A stretch of 64,000 nt of DNA from Planoprotostelium fungivorum (lineage: Eukaryota; Evosea; Variosea; Cavosteliida; Cavosteliaceae). The notes under the pieces were generated by a model. It ran no database searches. It saw nothing but the letters and a program-made list of their open reading frames with translations, and was not told the origin of the DNA. Of this stretch, positions 53,407 to 64,000 are shown in pieces. A program made the position numbers and the translations under genes. The DNA is taken from NCBI GenBank assembly GCA_003024175.1, contig MDYQ01000048.1, forward strand, positions 62,001-126,000, read 5' to 3'. Within the stretch, counting starts at the first letter, position 1, and each line of letters opens with the position of its first letter.

Positions 53407-54012
53407 ACTGTCTGTACTCTAAAGAGAAATAAAACGAGCCACGGGCGTATTAAAACTGATCCTTATTGTGCAGCCCAAGCAAATAGTTACCTTTCTCTAA
53501 CACGCGGTATGTTAACGTGACATGACCATGGATACTCGTCTTCTTAACGCGCTGAGGTGAATACTTGCTTGGGTCGCACCATAGGGCCACTTCTGCCATT
53601 TGCTCGAAGCTTTTTCGGTACATCCAGGCGACAATTTAAAGTGCGCCCTGATATCCTTTGCAGAATTCTACGCTACCTACACAAGAATCTACGAACCGAT
53701 CACGCAGCATCACGAGACGCACTACTTCCAGAGGAGAAATCTGACCTCACGAAAAGATTCGATCGACTTGCGACGATTCACTATCTCATCAACTCAGTGT
53801 CATTCTACGAAAGAGAAGATCGCTTAACAGACACCGTATGGAATATAACAAATAGACCAGGTTGAATGCGGACCGGCATCAGATCTTTTCTGTGGCCAGC
53901 GGATCGGCAATTGGTGTGTTTTTTTCATCAGCTGGACACCTTTACCTCTAAGTGCATATCTCATTCACTATATTGCGGCGGTGTGGCGCTCATTCTTTGG
54001 CGCGGAAGCAAG
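53407..54012. other. Intergenic region with a long hairpin
   Basis: Besides the hairpin at 53468-53579, an open frame without ATG (53557-53865, about 100 codons) is present and has no recognisable domain. I do not call it a gene. Confidence 0.4.
53468..53579. ncRNA. Candidate small-RNA precursor hairpin
   Basis: GTGCAGCCCAAGCAAATAGT (from 53468) pairs with the 25 nt ending GCTTGGGTCGCAC at 53579. The stem is 25 bp with three mismatches and two wobbles; the loop is about 62 nt. Shape and pairing resemble a miRNA precursor. Strand unknown. Confidence 0.35.
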
Positions 54013-55686
54013 ATGCAGACGAGAGCCTTCCTCTTCCTCTTGGCAGTGGTAGCCTCCGTCTTCGCTGTAGACGTGGGTCCATACCTCAGCATCACCGTCT
54101 GACGCTCTTCAGTCGTATTCCTTCCCGTATGTTCCAGTCAGTGGTGCCTTCATTCCGCCATACATCACGGACGACATCACCTACTACTCCATAGTTTACA
54201 ATTATGCCTCTCCCGTCCAATTCAAGCACGTCTGCGATGGAGTGCCCAGCTCTTCACTCCCGTCTTCCGTCGCTTGCAGACATCTTGAAGTAGCGGCTCT
54301 TCCTCACATCTTCTATCTCGGGGCACAAGCCAATTTGACCATCAATATCACTCGATTGAGTAAGTTTGAGAGTCGCCATCGGATCTCTTATTGGACATCA
54401 CAGACTTTGTGCAAGCCTCTGAGGGTCAGTTATACTATCGATAGACCGACCTACTTTCAGTACAATACCTCTCATTTCCGATCCGTCTACGTCAATAGTT
54501 TACCCATCTCGAGTCTATCCAATCCAACCTCCTTCTTCTATATAGCCACACAACCTGGCAACTATAACTTCACAGAATCATCGGGTGCGCTCTCATACGT
54601 GTAATCATGTAGGTTGAAGGATAGACTATGATGATCCGACAGATAAGCCACTCACCATCGCTCCAAAAGCAGCCATGAATGCTCGTGCTGGGTTCTATAC
54701 TTACACTCGAGAAGCTGGTACCATGGCTAACGACGATGGTGTCTGCACGTGAGAGGAGCCGAACACCATCATCATCTCACATCGTCTAGTACATCTGCCT
54801 CTTCCGGATATCTCACCCTCGCTTCTGAAATGTCCTATTATCGTGAGTTCGACACCATCACCGTCCAATCATCATCCGATCTGATGACACCATCCAGCAT
54901 GTGCCGTGGTCAACGGTTACGCCAACTCGACCGCTTTGAATCCCTCTTCCGCTAACTCTTTCTTCTACCTCGTACAACCACCCAAGGCCACCTGCCTCTA
55001 CATCAACACGTCTGAATCCACCGGTCGCTTGTTCTATTCCGGCGGCGGCGTCTCCACAATCTTGCTCAACCAGGTCTACCTCTTCTGCCAAACACAGACT
55101 GTCCAAATTTACGGTGGCGCTTTCACCTTCCGTGTCGCCCGCGTCGACAGATTCGGACAGTGGGGACAGAACTACACGTCCAATGGGTTGTCTCTCGTCG
55201 CATATCCACCCTCTAAACTGTCTCTGTCATCTGTTACGACCGTCGCCAGCAACGGCACGAACGTATACGGTTTCTATTCGAATAACATCTGGCCGCTTCC
55301 TGTGGATCTAACGAGGGTCACTTATCAGAGCCCGGCGGTTGCATACGGTGCGATTAAGGTGAACAATCCGACTGCCTTCGTACAAGTCATCGTTGGAAAT
55401 GGAACATTTGTGTCCACCTTGAACAACGGTGAGATGATCATCATGATCACGATGATGGAGCTGACGAGGAGAAGGTCTGGGAACGAATGCGGGGTACGAT
55501 GATACGTATTACACTTGGCCTGCATCCGATACGCAGACAGGATCGAATAGCATACAAACCAACACGCAGACGGGATCGAATGCCGTACAACCCAACACGC
55601 AGCCAGGAAAACCCATCACGGGCTCTGCTGCTCGACTGGCCCTCGGGTTCTTCTCTATGGCCCTCGCATTCTTCTCCCTCGTGTGA
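54013..55686 (+). CDS. Secreted, probably GPI-anchored surface protein
   Basis: ATG 54013 starts a signal peptide (MQTRAFLFLLAVVASVFA). The mature part is rich in Tyr, Ser, Asn and Thr with many N-glycosylation sites and few Cys, a beta-sheet-like composition. The C-terminal end (QTGSNAVQPNTQPG then SAARLALGFFSMALAFFSLV-stop) is a small-residue site plus hydrophobic tail with no basic end, as in GPI-anchor signals. Four introns (about 54070-54109, 54561-54600 region, 54750-54795, 54842-54899) and one near 55430-55480 join in phase. Composition resembles the large surface protein at 1-3970. Function unknown. Confidence 0.75.
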
Positions 55687-56010
55687 TAAACTCCAATCGA
55701 TTCGTTACTCTATATATTAACGTCATTCTTTCTCTTTCTTCAGAATTTTTGAAGACATTAGCCAACAATCATCATTCGTACACTCCCGATATCGACGGGC
55801 CCAAACTGCAGTCGGTTCTGAACGTCATATTAACTCAGCCAAGGACTGTGTGTCACTGATCATCTGGGGAGAAGAAATGATGATGTGATGATTCTCTCCC
55901 TCATGGGCATCCACTGCACTCTTTTGTTCTTACGCAACGTTCCTCTCTGCTCGGCAGATGGTTTGAAGATGAGCACGTTCATCACACAACACGTCGAATG
56001 CGATCTCATT
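55687..56010. other. Short gap before a convergent gene
   Basis: A coding-like patch at about 55745-55850 (FLKTLANNHH) has no start or domain and may be part of an unrecognised small gene or a UTR. Nothing else is evident. Confidence 0.35.
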
Positions 56011-59000
56011 TCACACAACACGATCTATTACGGTGCTTTTCTCTTTCCCAAGCCAATGTGGTCCAACCACCCTTGCAGTCGATCCAATTGGTGGAAAGAT
56101 AATCCTCTGCCGCGTGAAGTCGAATAACTGAGGGCGGGGAGACTCTCGTCTTGTGTTGTGAGAGGCGGCCTCTTTGGACTGGGGGGTGGACTCCACGTCC
56201 ACGGTGCCGGCCTCCTCCTTCTCTCAGAGATACTCTTTCTCTGCGCGATTTTCAGTGTCCATCATCATCATCTGTGTGGTCTTGTGATGCGATCGTGTGA
56301 GGCAATCATCATGTGATGATGATGTACTGCGATGATGATGTGACGATATCATGTGGAGAACTGATGATGTGATGATGATATCATGTGATGTATACATCAG
56401 ATCTGCATGATGTGATGATCATGATCATCACCTGCACCGGTTCTACTTCTTCGTCCGACCCAGACGACTCCTCGTTGTCATGACGATCACGAGGTGTCTT
56501 CTTTTCCACCTCACGGTGCGGTCTCTTACTCTCCCCCCTCCCTGCCGTCGGCGGATCGATCTTTGTCTGTATTCTCCTCCTCTTCGAAGTTCGAATTGGC
56601 CTCGAAAGAGTTGTCACCTCTCTCACTTTCTAACGTTACGGTGAGTTTAGTGTATCATCAATCTGTACACCTTCTCTTTCGGTCGCTGCTTGTCTATGGC
56701 TTTCTGTTTGTTCATGAGATCGACGAGAGAACTGTGGAAATTGAGTGGAGGAGGTCGTGTGTGGATCATGCGAAATGTGATGATGATGGATGATCGTGAT
56801 GATCATGTTTGATCATTGTGATGGTGATGATGTTCATGATGTTCGTGTGATGATGATGATGGACTGTCCGATCACATCGTGTCGATGACATCAAACTCTC
56901 ACCCCGTATCATCCACCGCAACCTGCTCATCATCAGCACCTCCCCTCTCCATCCTCTCACCCCTCTCAATTTCCAGAAATTCATCTTGTCTACAACGACT
57001 TTTTCGAAATAATTCCGTCCCAACTGACCTGACATGAGAGCAGCGATCCTCCTGGTGAGATTTTCCTCGGTGAGCGTGTATTCATCGCGTAGCTCGAATG
57101 CGATTTGTTTCGCGGTCACCACCATTCCCATCTCTCTCACTTTCCTCGCAATTCTCTGCATGTCCGCGAGGGACTGATTGTCGATGTTCGGTCCATCTAC
57201 ATCAGATCCGTCCGAATCGTCCGAATGGGTCTCGATGTGGGTCACCGGCTCCCTCGCGATCTCTTCTCCGTCGACATTCTTTCTCTTGTCGACGTCGATG
57301 TCGCCTTCGTGGAGGGGTTCTATTCTGACGATCTTCTTCGATGTGGTGACCCGTGATGAGATGATGATGGGTTCATCGATGATGTTGCATGATGTGTGTC
57401 CGGTGCCCTCTGATGTCTCTCGTTCGTTCTTCATGGTAGTCTGTATCTCACAAATCACGTCTCGGTGTGACGCGTCGGGACTGTCGACGTTGTTTCGTTT
57501 CTCCCCTGTAGTGTCGACACTTGGTTCGGTGGAGGTCGTGGGACTGGAAGGCTTGTCCCTTGTCGTGGAGTCCGTCATCTTCTGGACCGTCTTCTCGGTA
57601 ATGTCGACAGATCGTATGGACGGGGTAGACTTCCTCTTGTCGACGTTCTCTCTCGTTCCTTTCCTTGGTCTGTCGACGGATTCGACGTTCACATGGCCAT
57701 GAACTTGTGTGGATTTCTCTGAAATGTCGACGGGGGAGGGTACTGAAGGTGAATCACCATTGTAGCGTGCGGCTCCCTTCTCAGAAACGTCGACGGGCAC
57801 CTTCGTACTCCTCTTGTCCCTCGCCCTCTTTGCAGCGGCTCCTGCTTCACCACCATTGTCGACATTCTTTACAGAAGGGGCTACGCTCTCAGCTGCGGTA
57901 CTGTTGGTCTCGACTACGGTGTCTACGTTCTTTCGTTCGTCGACACGTCGTGTGTTCGTGTTGTTTTCTCTCTGTCCCTTCGTTGTCTCTTTCGATGGAA
58001 GGCTCGCGTTGGTCTGGCTGTCGACGTTTCGGCTGTCGACATTTCTGAGTGGCTCTGTGGGTGGAAGTCTCAGCCCGTTACCCGCTGTAGACTCTTCCTC
58101 ATGATCTCTGCTCGGATCATCATCACGGCATGAGACATTTGATGATGGACGATCAGTGTTCGGATGCACATGATGAACCAAAGTCTCTTCCACAGGAGGA
58201 GGTGTTGTTCGTTTGATTGACACTGCTGACTTTCTCCTCACGACATCACCTCTGATGACATCCTTCAATTTCATATGTTTTGTCTTCCTCTGTGTCGGCA
58301 ACGGAGGTTGTACATCTCTATCTACGACAACATTGTCCGGGCCGGGTGCCGCCGTAGCTTCATCTATCTTCTCCTCCTCTTCTTCTCAGCGAAATTTCAC
58401 TCGATTCTCCCACCTTGACTCGTTGTAGTGCGATGTCGTTGCCTGTCGTTTCTAATTCTTTGATTCCCAGGGCCCTGAGTGAACTTTCGTCGCTGCCACT
58501 GGTCCAGAAGCTGGCGCCGCTGTCTATGTCGACGTGGATCCAGAGGTGATGGTTCCTCACGCCGATGACTGTTCCTGCTCCTGATAGAACGTTGAGTCGT
58601 TGGTGATGTCTGATGATGTATGATGATGTCTGATGATGTCTGATGTTTGATGATGTCTGATGATGTATGATGATGTATGATGAAAGATGACGCTTCAGGG
58701 AGTGGAATGTGCGTGCGGAGGATGAAGATGGTGAGACGATCACCTCTCGGAGTTATCACGCGAGAATTTGGTTGGAATCCAAATTTCTTCCATTCCACTG
58801 GTGTCACATCGAATTGGTGCCTCAATCCACTCTTGGTTCTATTGACATGTGTCATCACCATCATCTTCTAATGGAAGGAGGTGATGTCTGTAGACAACGA
58901 CTCACAGGTACGTTGTGTACTGATGATCCGGGAGGACGATGGTGGCGGTTGTCTTTGGTCGAGGTGTGTCGATTCTCTTTCCTTCTCTTGTGATTTGTTT

Positions 59001-59257
59001 CTGATGTGAAATGAGAAGAGATGATGTGAAGCACAAAGGGCATGATTAGACAGTGGAAAGTGAGAATGGGTGAAAAAGAAGATTGGAAATGTGACAAGAT
59101 GTTCTCTCACAGGAGTCGATGTCTTCTCTGTGTTAGGTGTGGCTATTGATGGATTATTTGGGGTTGATTTCTGGAAATTCCTGGACGTCTTGCGTGCAGT
59201 TTTTATAACTCTCGAGGTCCCCATCGTGCCACTGAGATCGTCAATGATGTCATACAT
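56011..59257 (-). CDS. Large disordered protein with Val-Asp repeats and a conserved N-terminal domain
   Basis: ATG 59257 opens MYDIIDDLSGTMG. A folded segment follows (FGFQPNSRVITPRG joined to TVIGVRNHHLWIHVDIDSG, about 58490-58830), of unknown family. The main exon (56766-58301) encodes about 450 low-complexity residues, with a loose repeat of VDxxEK, RKNVD and NVDS that places GTCGAC every 40-60 bp. A short helical domain (RIARKVREMGMVVTAKQIAF) and a basic, acidic stretch follow. The last exon ends FPPIGSTARVVGPHWLGK and stops at 56011. It is probably nuclear. The intron at about 58595-58690 is a GATGAT-rich repeat. Exon joins are partly uncertain. Confidence 0.6.
58597..58683. repeat. GATGATGTCT/GATGATGTAT tandem repeat in an intron
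   Basis: About eight irregular 10-12 bp units based on GATGATGT(C/A)T lie in an intron of the large disordered-protein gene. Confidence 0.9.
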
Positions 59258-59579
59258 AGATAGAGTGTCGAGTATAGTTCTATAAAGTGATCCAATTTAC
59301 CTGATCTGTTGACTTCCAGTGATAGAAGGAGATGGTGCAACGCCATCTGAGATGAGGGGCGGAGGCTGTGCTTGAGGTTGTGAAGAAGATTCCATCGAGA
59401 AATGCCTTCTTCGATCGTATGATTCAATTTGTATGTGATGTCGCACCGACTACAACCACTCTCGCAGGGTGCACAGAATCCAAGACTGAGCCGTATTCTT
59501 TATTGCATCGCGACGACTGTAAGCTTCAACCTAACCGGCAGTGTGAATCGACCCAAGGCGAGTGGTCTCAATAACTTAG

Positions 59580-60640
59580 CACTTCACCACCAGTAGATGA
59601 TTGCATTGTCTTGTGAGATCGTGAAGGTACCCGAGCTTATCACGAATGGCTCACCGTTCGTGGCCTAGCTAACCTCTATACCCACCATCCCTCACCTCAT
59701 GGTTCCAACCAAAGTAGTACCACACCCGTGCTCCTCCAGGCTAAACCCTCTTAGATCGCAGTCTCCGGTACACGGTGCACTTAGAGGTCCCACCATCCCA
59801 GGCACGCGTGGTGCTCGTGTGTCCTCCACAGCTCTCCAACTCCTGCTCCATAGGCATCACGTCTACTCGTCGTCCGGGTGATTCGTAGGGCCAACACGAT
59901 CTCAGACTTACGCGCAGCAGCCTTCTCCATTTTTGTGAAAGAACGGAAATAGAGCTTCCAGTCAACGCACTTCCCGCTAGTTTCTCACAAACTTTACGCC
60001 CAGTGCATCACACACTACCCCACACCTGTCGATTGTCTGGAAATAAGAGAACCCAGGTGACCTCACCGCATCGATCTGTGTCCACTGATAGAGTGCGACT
60101 TTGGAGGTACCGAATGAGATAGGGCCACGCTGGTCGTAGCCCTCTTCCTATCGATACAAGAACAGCGGAGGGCTTTATGCTCGAATGCTCCACACAACCA
60201 TCAGTCGTTTGTTTAAAGAGATCGCGTATGTTTCAATTCTGACGTTCAGCCCTTTTCTTGGTCCTTTCGTAACACCTTAACCCTGTGACTTTTCAACCAG
60301 TTTACCACCTCCACCGTTATTTCTCAGAAAGGTCCCCAGGCACGCAAACTGCCTCCCAGGCCCATTTCCACCCATATCCAGGAGAAGGAAGACGCAAGAG
60401 ACAGTCTAACCGACACTCATCATCAGACGAGCGGCTCATCTAGAGGAACTACCAGGAATCTCTGAATATATATCGCGTTGCTACCCCCTAAGGCAGAGCG
60501 AGCATAGATTTCCTTCAATTTTCTGGCACAAAATCGGAGCCAACCCCAACACGAACTCCGGCAAGGATCACAACCACTTCGTACGAATAGAAGGCAGTCG
60601 CAGGACCTACCCTAGTTAGGCCACTTTAAGAAGGAGAGAT
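59580..60640 (-). other. ORF-poor region with LSU-rRNA-like signature
   Basis: Neither strand has a convincing gene for about 1 kb. On the minus strand, 60275-60236 reads TTACGAAAGGACC, then GGCTGAACG and CAGAAT. These resemble, in order, the sarcin-ricin-loop flank and the GGCTGAACG..AGTCAGAAT block near the 3' end of large-subunit rRNA. Spacing is shorter than in known eukaryotic 28S, and I see no other clear landmarks. It could be a diverged rDNA fragment, an organelle-derived rRNA piece, or another structured RNA. Confidence 0.35.
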
Positions 60641-60667
60641 CAGAGATCCCCAGTACAAACAGACACC

Positions 60668-61060
60668 ATGCCATCACTTTTACTCTTAGAACCTGAGCTT
60701 CTCCCCGAATTCGAGTGCGAGAGACGATTTGGAAGAGAGTCGTACAGTTTCTTCAACCCCATCGAAGTGGGAGACAACTTCGTGGTCAACGTCTGGACTC
60801 GTGGGCCTTTGGAGGAGAGAGACCTCGTATGGAGGATGGATCGACACCACGCCAACTTGGGAGGATCACACTTCTTACGTAGACCGATCAAATATGCAAT
60901 CAACATCTACGAGAATGGAACACCCATTTCGGTCAGGGATTATCGCTTTTCCCACCTCCCTTGGGCCATCAAGCTTCAGAAGAGCTGGTCAGACGAGATC
61001 TTCTCCAGAGAGGAGATCGAGAGGATCCTGGTGGACCTCAAGAACATCGACCACCAGTGA
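60668..61060 (+). CDS. Hypothetical intronless protein
   Basis: ATG 60668 to TGA 61058-61060, 130 residues, MPSLLLLEPELLPEF. The composition is balanced with many charged residues and Trp, so it looks like a real globular protein (FNPIEVGDNFVVNVWTRG, SWSDEIFSREEIERIL). No family recognised and no signal peptide. It is one of the few genes here without introns. The following 490 bp (61061-61550) hold no gene; a 9-bp inverted repeat, CGGATAAAC/GTTTATCCG, lies at 61471-61498. Confidence 0.7.
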   Translation: MPSLLLLEPELLPEFECERRFGRESYSFFNPIEVGDNFVVNVWTRGPLEERDLVWRMDRHHANLGGSHFLRRPIKYAINIYENGTPISVRDYRFSHLPWAIKLQKSWSDEIFSREEIERILVDLKNIDHQ

Positions 61061-61550
61061 GAGGAACATGTAGAGTGGAGGAGAAGAAACTCCTCTTGGA
61101 GGAATCAATATCAACATCAAGGAGCTACCTCGCAGGGCGCGCGGTGGACGTTTGCAGGATCAACAGGGGAAAAATGAATTTTTGTCTGAAGAGAGCTCGT
61201 TTTATTCTTCTTTTTCCTACGCTTTCACTCCACGCGATGATCTCTCGTCTTCTGTCTGTGCGTCGATCGTGTCCATCATGAGAGTTTTCGTCTTGTTTTC
61301 TTCCTTCCATCCGTGCCCAAGTCTCACGCTCTGAAACTTCCGCTTACATCACACGCACACGCAAGAGACTCTTGAGATCCTATAGACATATAGTGTACGT
61401 TGTTCACGTCTATATTAGGCTCCTTTGACCGTATCGTTATTAACGGCTCTTTATAGACTTCGCGGGTGTACGGATAAACTTTTGAACCTGTTTATCCGAT
61501 CACGGGGAAAGACGTCACCCCATCACAAACACACGAACAAGTTATAGACA

Positions 61551-63190
61551 ATGAGCCAACTGAGAGAGAGAAAGCACAAGGATAGAGAGTACGATATCGT
61601 CGTATTCGGAGCAACGAGCTTCGCTGGAGCGCTGGTCACAGAGTACCTCTTGAAGCATTACAATCAGTCCACTCTGAAGTGGACCATCGCAGGCCGCAGC
61701 TCATCCAGATTAGAGGATGTGAAGAAGAGAGTCAGACAGTACTCGGTCACTGCTGACGTAAGTATCTTGGATTGCATTTCCTCTTCACGCCTGATGGATT
61801 CTGCAGGAATTACGTCCCATCGTGGCAGATTCCTCAAACAAGGCCTCGCTCGACGCCATGACATCCAAGACGAGAGTGATCATCAGCACCGTGGGCCCCT
61901 TCGCCCTCTACGGATCCCTTCTTGTTCAATCATGTCTAGAGAATGGAACCGATTACGTCGACATCACGGGAGAGCCCCACTGGGTGAGCGAGGATCACCA
62001 ACGCGTGAGAATGACGGTCTTTCGCAGGTTAGAAAGATGATCGATCAACACAATCAGAAGGCGGAGGAGAACGGTACCCTCTTTGTCAACATGAGCGGTT
62101 TCGATTCCATCCCATCCGACATTGGAACTCTGATGGTCGTCGATCATCTCAAGAAGAAGGGAGCCATCGCCTCCGAAGTCAAGTCTTTCTTCGTTCTTCG
62201 CGAGACGAAGGTAAATCATGTTCCATCATCATATCATACGACATCGTCTTTGCACCTTCTCACGTTCGACGACAGGGTGGAGCCTCTGGAGGCACCATCG
62301 CCTCCGCCATCGAGGCCGTAGAGAGCGGCGGCCTCGGTTCCATGTCGAACCCCCATTACCTCTGCCCCAGCCCGAAATCTGCCGCCGCCGCCGCCCCGAA
62401 GAGTAAAGACACTCTCCTTCCCTTCTACGACGATGAAGAGAAGTCATGGACGGCACCCTTCATGATGGCACCCGTCAACCGCCAAGTCGTCCGGAGGTGA
62501 ACGAAATTTCATCGAGTTCTCTCAGAAGGCTCACGCGTACAGAACTGCCGCCCTACTGGGTGAAGAGCACGGATATTCACAGAAATTTCAGTACACAGAG
62601 GTACTCAGCACACCCAATGTCTTTGTGTCGGGTGTCGTCTTTGTCGTCATGATTGTGGCCGGTCTCCTCTTGTCGGTGTCTTTCTCGAGGAATATCATCA
62701 AGAAGTTCGTTCCCGCCCCAGGTGAGGTTTTGGCGGGAAAATGGCGCTGAAGGTTGTACAGGTACTGGACCCACGCGTAAGATCATCGAGACTGGAAAGT
62801 GGGCGACTCATTACATCGCCAAGGGAAGAACTCCGGTGAGAATCTTCTTTGAATATTTTCCCGCCACATTTTCCCGCCATTTTCTTCTGCGAAACCTCCA
62901 CGGAATTTCATCGATTTTTCTCACACACGGTAGGACGGAAGAGAGGTAACTGTCCGTGGTAGAGCTAAGGGCCACCAGGACCCTGGCTACGGTGACACTG
63001 CCAGAATGCTCAGCGAGTCTGCCGTACATCTCGCCCTCAGCCGAGACAAGTGAGCATCTACAACCTGTCACGTTCGTGTCTGACTCGTTGTAGATGCGCT
63101 AAGGGAGGTTTCCGCACGCCCGCGGCGGCTTACGGCCCCACGTTCATCGACCGTCTGAGAACGGCAGGACAAGACTGGGTCATCGAATAG
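61551..63190 (+). CDS. SCCPDH: Saccharopine dehydrogenase-like oxidoreductase
   Basis: ATG 61551 opens MSQLRERKHKDREYDIVVFG, a Rossmann start (FGATSFAGALVTEYL). AGRSS, STVGPFALYG, CLENGTDYVDITGEPHW and MSGFDSIPSDIG are family signatures of SCCPDH. A hydrophobic segment (FVSGVVFVVMIVAGLLLSV) follows, then GYGDTARMLSESA and CAKGGFRTPAAAYG, ending VIE-stop at 63190. The enzyme is NAD(P)-binding and lipid-droplet associated in animals; its reaction is unclear. The final intron (63052-63092) contains an 11-bp inverted repeat built from the intron element and uses CTCGTTGTAG as its acceptor. The junction near 62495-62511 does not fit a clean intron; the broken copy has one base fewer there and reads through. 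Confidence 0.88.
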
Positions 63191-63640
63191 ACAAGTAGAA
63201 ATAAAGAAGGTCGAGGTCATTGGATCGCATGATATTGACGATGTCTTCTCCTCATGATGTGTTTGTAGATGAGATAGGAGGAGAGGACGATGAGAGCTGT
63301 GATGGCGAAGAAAGAGCCCAATCCAATACCGATCCAAGTCATTCGGTCGATGTGTGCTCTGATCTCGAGTTGATGACGATCATATATCGAGATGGGTCTC
63401 ACTCTTCTCTCGGTAATTCTGCATACGTTTTTTCTTCTCCATTATCGCACCAGGCGGTCGTTTCGACATGGTCACATTTCTCCGCACATTGCATCACGTT
63501 TCTGACGTTCCTTCTCGATCCAACATCGGGAAGCGTGATCAATATGTTATTTTCACGTGAAATATCTAAGAGAGTAGATATATTACAGATACTCCTCGAA
63601 GACGGTCGATTAGATCCCTCGGACATGTATAAGAATCATG
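62343..63640. repeat. Right arm of the inverted segmental duplication
   Basis: The reverse complement of parts of 43130-44815. In order it carries the SCCPDH 3' half (intact here), the last exons of the membrane protein (minus) and an ankyrin-gene fragment (plus). About 800 bp present in the left arm between the last two is absent. Confidence 0.9.
63217..63490 (-). pseudogene. 3' fragment of the small membrane protein gene
   Basis: Nearly identical to 44071-44355 in reverse: the Cys-rich exon, the intron and the membrane-helix exon ending YHAIQ. The signal-peptide exons are missing, so no secreted product is expected. Confidence 0.85.
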
Positions 63641-63665
63641 TGTATGATTTATTCTTTCATTTAGA
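63505..63665 (+). pseudogene. Fragment of the ankyrin-repeat gene
   Basis: Encodes INMLFSREISKR and ILQILLEDGRLDPSDMYKN, nearly the same as residues in the 42666-43607 gene, then diverges and stops. It is fused directly to the membrane-protein fragment, marking a deletion in this arm. Confidence 0.8.
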
Positions 63666-64000
63666 GTAGAGCGACTGCGAATACAAAGAAGACGGCGGGG
63701 AGACATCTGGTAGCTGATGAAGTCGTCTGTCCCCTCTCCTGAGTGTTCGATACTGTAAAAGTCCCCGTGTCGTCCTGCCCGGCGCTGCTCGTGATCGCTT
63801 CTGTTACTGCAGTAGAACCTCTAGAGCTCGTTGGAGTAACGGAAAGTGTAGCCGTCGTCTCAGACGAGATCCCACCGCTGCTGGTGGGGTTTGCACTTGT
63901 CGTTCCACCGTTCTGAACTGTCGAAGTTGTGCTGGTAGCTGCTAGCGAGCCGATGCCCCCAAAATCACAAGCAGAAGCTCCCTGAGCCACGTTGTCGTGG
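63661..64000 (-). CDS. Ser/Thr-rich, probably GPI-anchored protein (5' partial, runs off the window)
   Basis: The minus strand is open from the window edge to TAA 63661-63663, about 112 residues visible. The visible protein is Ser/Thr/Gly-rich mucin-like sequence (TSSGGISSETTATLSV) ending with a small-residue site and a hydrophobic tail (CLPAVFFVFAVALL-stop), typical of GPI-anchor signals. The N-terminal part lies beyond the window. It is probably a glycosylated surface protein. Confidence 0.65.
   Translation of the reverse strand, partial: HDNVAQGASACDFGGIGSLAATSTTSTVQNGGTTSANPTSSGGISSETTATLSVTPTSSRGSTAVTEAITSSAGQDDTGTFTVSNTQERGQTTSSATRCLPAVFFVFAVALL

Noticed and set aside
57098-58104. Plus-strand ORFs opposite the disordered protein
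   Set aside because: They are created by the repeated GTCGAC coding pattern on the other strand.

Overview
The window is 64 kb of nuclear DNA from a gene-dense, intron-rich unicellular eukaryote. Most genes have several short GT-AG introns (about 35-60 nt), intergenic gaps are often under 300 bp, and 3' UTRs are so short that AATAAA sometimes overlaps the stop codon. The gene set (PH-CRIB-PAK kinase, SH3/PH adaptor, CH-GAR cytoskeletal protein, sigma-type GSTs, GH46 chitosanase, GPS-containing surface protein) fits a free-living amoebozoan. A protosteloid amoeba such as Planoprotostelium is my best guess, but this is inference and no marker here proves it.

Layout: 0-4 kb, a REJ/GPS single-pass surface protein (+). 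4.2-6.6 kb, a PH-CRIB protein (+). 6.6-14.6 kb, a minus-strand block with a poorly resolved gene, an ankyrin-HECT ubiquitin ligase, a GST and a SANT-domain nuclear protein. 14.8-19 kb, a small gene (-), a probable regulator (+) and a PAK kinase (+). 19-22 kb is gene-poor, with a small gene and a candidate structured RNA, ending in CKS1 (-). 22.4-30.4 kb holds the second GST (+), a GAS2-like CH-GAR protein (-), an SH3/PH adaptor (-), an unrecognised gene (+) and ZMAT5, a U11/U12 snRNP protein (+). 30.6-30.7 kb is a 5S rRNA gene (-). 30.9-35.2 kb holds a PhyH-type dioxygenase (-) and a BRD7/9-like bromodomain protein (+). 35.4-36.9 kb is a Polinton-like fossil, and 37.06-37.2 kb a foldback repeat. 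37.6-42.5 kb holds the DEAH helicase DHX35 (-) and a medium-chain reductase (+). 42.7-44.8 kb is one arm of an inverted segmental duplication (ankyrin protein, membrane protein, broken SCCPDH copy). tRNA-Pro, small genes, Ran (-) and GCN5/PCAF (+) fill 45-51.4 kb. 51.8-55.7 kb encodes two secreted proteins, a chitosanase and a GPI-type protein. 56-59.3 kb is a large disordered protein (-). 59.6-60.6 kb is an ORF-poor, rRNA-like stretch. 60.7-63.7 kb holds a small gene, the intact SCCPDH and the second duplication arm. The window ends in a partial GPI-type protein.

Much of the content is conserved nuclear machinery: splicing (DHX35, ZMAT5), chromatin (GCN5/PCAF, BRD7/9-like, SANT protein), transport (Ran), cell cycle (CKS1) and Rho-family signalling (PAK and the PH-CRIB protein). 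The rest is surface and secreted proteins suited to a phagotrophic amoeba. The most unusual signal is not a gene. It is a palindromic element, ATCTACAACGTTGTAGAT or its half site, found more than 30 times and mostly inside introns, alongside a second intron family built on GAAATTTC and GCGGGAAA strings.
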